64,000 nucleotides of DNA from Isochrysis galbana. Lineage: Eukaryota; Haptophyta; Isochrysidales; Isochrysidaceae. The notes under the pieces were generated by a model. It worked only from the letters and a program-made list of their open reading frames with translations. It was not told the DNA's origin and searched no databases. Location of the stretch: the NCBI GenBank assembly GCA_018136815.1, contig CM030935.1, forward strand, positions 783,382 to 847,381, written 5' to 3'. This document shows, in pieces, positions 60,131 through 64,000 of the stretch; position 1 is the stretch's first letter, and each line of letters opens with the position of its first letter. Both the position numbers and the translations under genes were made by a program.

Positions 60131-60529
60131 TCCGGACGATAAGGTGTAGAATCGGCGGCCGGCGCGGCAGACCGCAGGACTCAACGCTGCAACCCATCCT
60201 CTTCTCTCTTTTACGAGAGTTTTACCTGGATGTTTGGGCGGTGTGGCGGCACCCAAGTTACAACGCGGCGCCCCCTGTGCTCCAAGATATCAAAAGTCGA
60301 GCGACCAACGGCGAAAGGTGGCGAGATAGTACGATAGCATCGAGCACGTTACACGCGAGCTAAACGACGAGGTACGGGGGTCTCCTGACAGAGCGCAGCG
60401 AAAGAGGAGGGAGATCCATCCTCCGTGGTCGAAAAGGGGGGGTCACTCACCGACGCCATTGCCTTTCGTGGAGCGGGAGGGGGTCGTTCGGAGGGGGGAG
60501 GGAGTTGCCGGGGGAGGTATAATCTATCT
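60131..60529. other. unassigned stretch
   Basis: No gene recognised. The phrase CTTTTACGAGAGTTTTACCTGG (60208) loosely recalls CTTTTACAGGAGTTTTGCTCGG at 54539, so an old repeat may be present. Confidence 0.25.
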
Positions 60530-60695
60530 GAGCATTAGTACCACTACTCTCACTAGCCCGGTACTAACACGACAGCCCTCAGCGCACCTGCCCGTACACC
60601 TTGGCGCGTGTTGTTGCCACAGATACATACTACTATGCACCCCTCCACATCTCCCCCCTCGCAGGCCCCCGGCTCCCATTCTAACTCCCCACAAG
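60530..60695 (-). repeat. dispersed repeat, unfilled copy of 34177-35160
   Basis: On the minus strand it runs from GGGGAGTTAGAATGGGAGCC through GCGCCAAGGTGTACGGGCAG to GTACCGGGCTAGTG without the 809-bp insert seen at 34282-35090. Confidence 0.75.
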
Positions 60696-60962
60696 TTAAA
60701 ATGAGGGAAAACCCATTGAGGCGGACCGATCGACGCCGGCCGACTCTCCGGGGAAAAGCACCGGGGGGGGGGAGGAACCTCTCGTCAAAAAAGGAGAACG
60801 GCCCTTCCAGCTCGCGCCGTGAGCAGTTCTCGAGAAATAAACGACTGCGAGTCGAGTAGCCTGTGCCACCTTCAGGATACTCTTCTCGAGCTTGAGCCGC
60901 TCCCTTCTCTCTCCCGCCTGTCGCCGGCCGCCTCCTACCCGTTTGCTTACGTAAACGGGGCC

Positions 60963-61889
60963 AACTGAGTTTATACTTGGTTCACCCATGGCGGGGCACG
61001 AGCCCCCCCCTCTCTCCACTCCTCCCCCGCCATGGGGGAGGAACCACCCACTCTCCTGGCATGCCTGATGGCTTGCCAGGAGCACACTGCCATGCTGACC
61101 CATCCCTCTCCCCACAGGCACGCCTGATTCGCCCGCCCTGGCCTGTCGTGGCCAGCCCATCCCTCTGACCAGCCCCTCCTCCCCCTGGGCCCCCCTGATC
61201 AGGACCCCCCAGCCAGCTCCAGTCGACTGGCAGGGGCTCGAGAGCTAGCGATGGAGAGGCAGGAGGGGCCAGGGCCATGCCCCAGCCTCACCTGCCCCCT
61301 GAGCTGCGCTCCCAGGCCCCTGCTGGCCTCCTGGGGACCTGAAGAGGGGCCGCAGGCGCGCGCCATGGGCCCCCGCCGCAGGGAAGAGAGGAGGAAAAGG
61401 GAAGAGGGAGGGGAGGGGGGAGTGGCAGCTCTCCCCTCCGGCGTTTACGTGTCTTCTCGCCCCGTTTGGGTAAGAGAAGACGACGGCGCCAGAGCCAAGA
61501 GGGAAGGGCCGCGGCTCGCCGCGGCGGGCCGCGGCCACTCGCTCTTGCGAGGAGAGATTAGCGTTTCTGGGCTCCTAAAAAAAACATTCTTGAAGATGTC
61601 GTTTCTGGGCTCCTATTCATGAGTGCCCCCCCCCCCCCCCTGCGTTGTTTTTACCCGAAAGGGGTTTTCCCCCAGCGTGGACTCGAGGAGAGGACGTGCT
61701 GGGGTGCGCGGGGTCGGTGCGTGCACTGGGGGAAGGACGAATATCGGGGGGAGGGGGCGGTGCCCCCTCCCCCCGGTAGCACTCGGACACTTGGCTCGTC
61801 AGGCATGGCGGGATTCCGGGACGGAAAAGTTGTGTCCAATTAGCTAGTGGGGTTGGCTAGGATATAACATTAATTATTTTATTATTTAT
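60963..61889 (+). mobile_element. SINE-like element, 927 bp, with 16-bp target-site duplication
   Basis: Duplication TTACGTAAACGGGGCC (60947-60962 and 61890-61905). It starts at once with AACTGAGT-TTAT-ACTTGGTT, where two A-T/G-C pairs of the common stem are replaced by G-T wobbles, then ATG at 60988. Hairpin 2 is GGGGC-ACGA-GCCCC, hairpin 3 CCTCCCCC/GGGGGAGG, hairpin 4 CTCCTGGCA/TGCCAGGAG. The body reaches about 61390. The tail has CACTCGGACACTTGGCTCGT and ends CATTAATTATTTTATTATT. Confidence 0.88.
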
Positions 61890-61905
61890 TTACGTAAACG
61901 GGGCC

Positions 61906-63238
61906 TGTTTCTAACCGCACTCCATCGGGGGGGGTGCAAAACCCCCCCTCTCCCTCTCTCCACTCTCTCCCTTCGTCGTCCCAACTATCAGTAAAACTGA
62001 TAGGGTCATGGGGGCCGCGTTCCCCCCCTCCTCCATCGCAGACACCCTCTGGGTGGGCCTGCACAATCATCCTCAGCCCCTGCCTGCTGGCAGGGGCTGA
62101 GCTGACATCATTCCTGTCCAGACTACCGCCAAGCGCGCGCCGCGCGCCGCACGCATTCGCCTGCACATGTTCCCCATCGCACTGACCCACCCCTTCTCCA
62201 CTGAGTCACAGAGCATCCGAGCCGCCAGGAAGGCACCCAGAGCCAGCGAGGCCAGCGAGGGAGAGGCAGGGGAGGCCAGGGGCCCAGCCCCAGCCTCCAC
62301 TGCCCCCTGAGCTGGCCCAGCTGGCTCTCTGGGGGGACCCGAGGGTCCCTCCAGAGGGGGGCCATGGCGCGCGCGGGCATCGCACGCCGGAAGAGAACGA
62401 AGAGAACGACGAGGAAAGAACGACAAAAAAAAAGACACGATCTGGTCCGAGGAAAGGTAATACTCACGCTCGTTTACGATATGTTTACAGGTCGACACCC
62501 GATGTGACAGGCGGGCACCGCGAAAGCGCGGCGCCAGACGAAGAACGACCCAAGAGGCGGGGTCCACAAAACGAAGAGACAAAATAAGGTAAGCGACGCG
62601 CGCGTTTACGTTTGTCCGCAGAGATAGAACTTACAGGCCTGCCCCAGCCCGCCCCCCACCCGCCTGGCCCGTCGTAGTGCACGCGGGCCCACCCCCCGTA
62701 GGGGGGGTAGCGGAAGCGGGGATGAGAGTGTGGGGTATAGGCGATGGCGAGTGAGATACCGGAGGGGTGTGAGTCAGTAGCAGCATAGCGGGCACCTTCA
62801 AGAATATTTTTTTTTCCCTTCGTCGTCCCTGCGGCGCGTCGCCATGCGGCGCGCCCTGGCCTGCTCTCAGGGGCCCTTTGGGGGCTCCCAGGGGGCCAGC
62901 AAGGGCAGCACAGGGGGCAGTGGAGGCTGGGGCTCAGCCCCTGGCCCCCCCTGCCTCTCCCACGCTCGCCTCGCTGGCCATGGGAGCCGCCCAGAGTCTC
63001 CTGTATGCCTGGCGACCAGGGACAGAGGGGGAGTCAGCTCGAGGGCAGGCCCAGCGCGGGCGTGGGAGTGCAGCTCGCGGGCCGCGCCCCCGAAGGGTCT
63101 GGGCCAGATTGTTGAGTGCCCTGCCCCTGCCAAAGGGCAGGGGCTGGGGTTGATTGTACGGGCCCACCCCGGGGGGTGTCCGCGATGGTGTGCGGGGGGC
63201 GCGAGGCCCCCATTGTCCCCCACTTATAAAAGTAGGTT
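61906..63238 (-). mobile_element. SINE-like element split by 61983-62814
   Basis: Minus sense: AACCTACTT-TTAT-AAGTGGG (63219-63238), ATG at 63213. Hairpin 4 arms are GCCCCTGCC and GGCAGGGGC. The body runs to CGCGCCGCATGGCGACGCGC near 62830, then continues on the far side of the guest (61967 down) with GAGAGTGGAGAGAGGGAGAG, as in the copy at 40490-40540. The 3' end is near 61906, where the neighbouring element's duplication begins. Confidence 0.65.
61983..62814 (+). mobile_element. SINE-like element, 832 bp, with 15-bp target-site duplication
   Basis: Duplication TCCCTTCGTCGTCCC (61968-61982 and 62815-62829). It starts AACTATCAGTAAAACTGATAG (stem CTATCAGT/ACTGATAG), ATG at 62008. Hairpin 3 is CACCC/GGGTG and hairpin 4 CTCAGCCCCTGCC/GGCAGGGGCTGAG. 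The tail ends GCGGGCACCTTCAAGAATA plus a T run. It is inserted in the minus-strand SINE-like element 61906-63238. Confidence 0.88.
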
Positions 63239-63239
63239 C

Positions 63240-63476
63240 AGTTGCCGGGGGAGTAGGGGGGGACCCTAAGGAATCCTTGGACACCCAGGGGAGGTGGGAA
63301 ATAGTGGTTAAAACGAGTGAGTGACCGGGCTATTGACTATTGATTTGGGAACTTTCTACTGAAGAAAATCCTCAATTTTCCTCAATTCTGAGATGGTCAT
63401 TTTTTCATCCCTAATAAAAACCTGTTTGGCCGCCCTATACAAGGGAAGAGCCGTCGCACGGTAACTCTGAAGGAGT
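63240..63476. other. probable 3' untranslated region of the RIO1 gene
   Basis: No gene. It contains CCTCAATTTTCCTCAATTCTG and lies between the stop codon at 63477 and the SINE head at 63238. Confidence 0.4.
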
Positions 63477-64000
63477 TCACCCGCGCTTTTGCCCCTTTTT
63501 CTTGGCCTTCTTCACATGCTTGGGGGTTTTGTTCGCCCGCGCCTCGCGTTTGGCCTCCTTAGCGGCTTGTTTTCTGTCTTTCTTCTCGTCCTTGTCTTCA
63601 AAGTGGTGCAGTCGGGCCATCCGCCTGCGAATGTAGCGTTCCCGCTGCTCGCCCTCCTCCGCCTCGGAGTCGTCCTCATCACTCTCCTCGCCCTCACTCT
63701 CGCTATCCGAGCCCTCTGAATCCACGCTGTTAGCGGCAGACTCCTCATTGGTGGGGACCCTTTCATCCGCGGCTGCAGGGGTGCCGGCAACACTGAGGTC
63801 GGCGTTGAAGCCATTGAGCCGTGCGTACGCGAGAGTTCCTCCCTGCCCACCCCTGGCAGCCTTGATGTCCTTCTCAATCTGCATCAGTGGCAACTCGCCA
63901 AGTGTGCGCGGAATGTGCATTTGCGCAAAGACGCGTTCTTCAACCAAAGCCTCCGCCTCGGCACCGTGAGTGCTGCCAGACCCATCCCCGTCTGCCCATG
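63477..64000 (-). CDS. C-terminal end of a RIO1-type atypical kinase, partial
   Basis: The frame is open to the window edge; the rest of the gene lies to the right. The RIO1 tail is clear: LVEERVFAQMHIPRTLGELP (family pattern V-x-E-x-V-F-x-x-x-Y/H-I-P-R-T-L) is followed by a G-x-x-x-Y-x-x-x-x-G-F/L-x-x-D-L step (LAYARLNGFNADLSV). Then comes an acidic Ser/Glu tract (SDSESEGEESDEDDSEAEEG) and the basic end KKDRKQAAKEAKREARANKT-PKHVKKAKKKGQKRG. RIO1 works in late maturation of the small ribosomal subunit. The kinase core is not in the window. Confidence 0.8.
   Translation of the reverse strand, partial: WADGDGSGSTHGAEAEALVEERVFAQMHIPRTLGELPLMQIEKDIKAARGGQGGTLAYARLNGFNADLSVAGTPAAADERVPTNEESAANSVDSEGSDSESEGEESDEDDSEAEEGEQRERYIRRRMARLHHFEDKDEKKDRKQAAKEAKREARANKTPKHVKKAKKKGQKRG

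Noticed and set aside
59577-60256. Ser/Arg/Phe-rich minus-strand frames
   Set aside because: They read through the GAATCGAGA-type simple repeat; no family features.

Overview
This is nuclear DNA of a GC-rich, repeat-dense unicellular eukaryote, probably an alga or other protist; the lineage cannot be fixed from the sequence. The support is: spliced protein genes with GT-AG introns (donors mostly GTGCG or GTGAG, one apparent GC-AG intron), eukaryote-only families (Aha1-type Hsp90 co-chaperone, VID27, mitochondrial carrier, RIO1 kinase, membrane RING-H2 ligase), long (CT)n/(GA)n tracts beside gene starts, and nested LINEs, SINE-like elements, hAT transposons and LTR-element fossils. Two 100-N assembly gaps lie at 3807-3906 and 58043-58142.

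Host genes in order: the 3' end of a drug/metabolite-transporter gene (1-938,+); a TPR plus Aha1-N co-chaperone-like gene (2428-4786,-); an unrecognised helical protein (7450-7917,-); a mitochondrial carrier (13972-15162,+); a KMO-like flavin monooxygenase (19277-20797,-); a PC-esterase/GDSL-like protein (21507-22505,+); an ankyrin protein (27845-29050,-); a protein with two GNA1-like acetyltransferase domains (30314-31438,+); a Kelch-TM-RING-H2 protein (36151-38954,+); a fibronectin-III single-pass membrane protein (41563-43834,+); a small charged protein (47974-48689,+); a coiled-coil protein (49409 to about 50366,-); a VID27 C-domain protein (56264-57650,-); and the 3' end of a RIO1 kinase gene (63477-64000,-). 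They look like unrelated housekeeping genes, each standing alone between blocks of mobile DNA; there is no operon-like grouping.

The rest is mostly mobile DNA. A family of APE-type non-LTR retrotransposons (LINEs) and SINE-like elements shares one feature: the first bases of each element form a short hairpin (often with a TTAT loop), and an ATGG start lies 4-7 bases after the stem. Stem sequence differs between subfamilies while pairing is kept, including G-T wobbles. In the SINE-like copies three further hairpins follow, also with covarying stems. Five copies have clean 15-17 bp target-site duplications, which put the hairpin at or within 1 base of the 5' end (5112-6454, 15698-17691, 23835-24579, 60963-61889, 61983-62814). 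The 3' tails come in at least four types. This structured 5' module is the best candidate for an undescribed system here.

DNA transposons include a complete hAT with an intact transposase gene (8598-12014), a truncated second hAT (58270-59515), an 809-bp hAT-type non-autonomous element with 8-bp duplications (34282-35090), a 183-bp MITE (5336-5518) and a 1.9-kb inverted-repeat element inside a LINE (25179-27051). Other repeats are a 205-bp satellite (32340-33500), a GC-rich minisatellite (6550-7230) and a 2-kb element with long inverted ends (53243-55220). Ty3/gypsy and Ty1/copia pieces survive as fossils.
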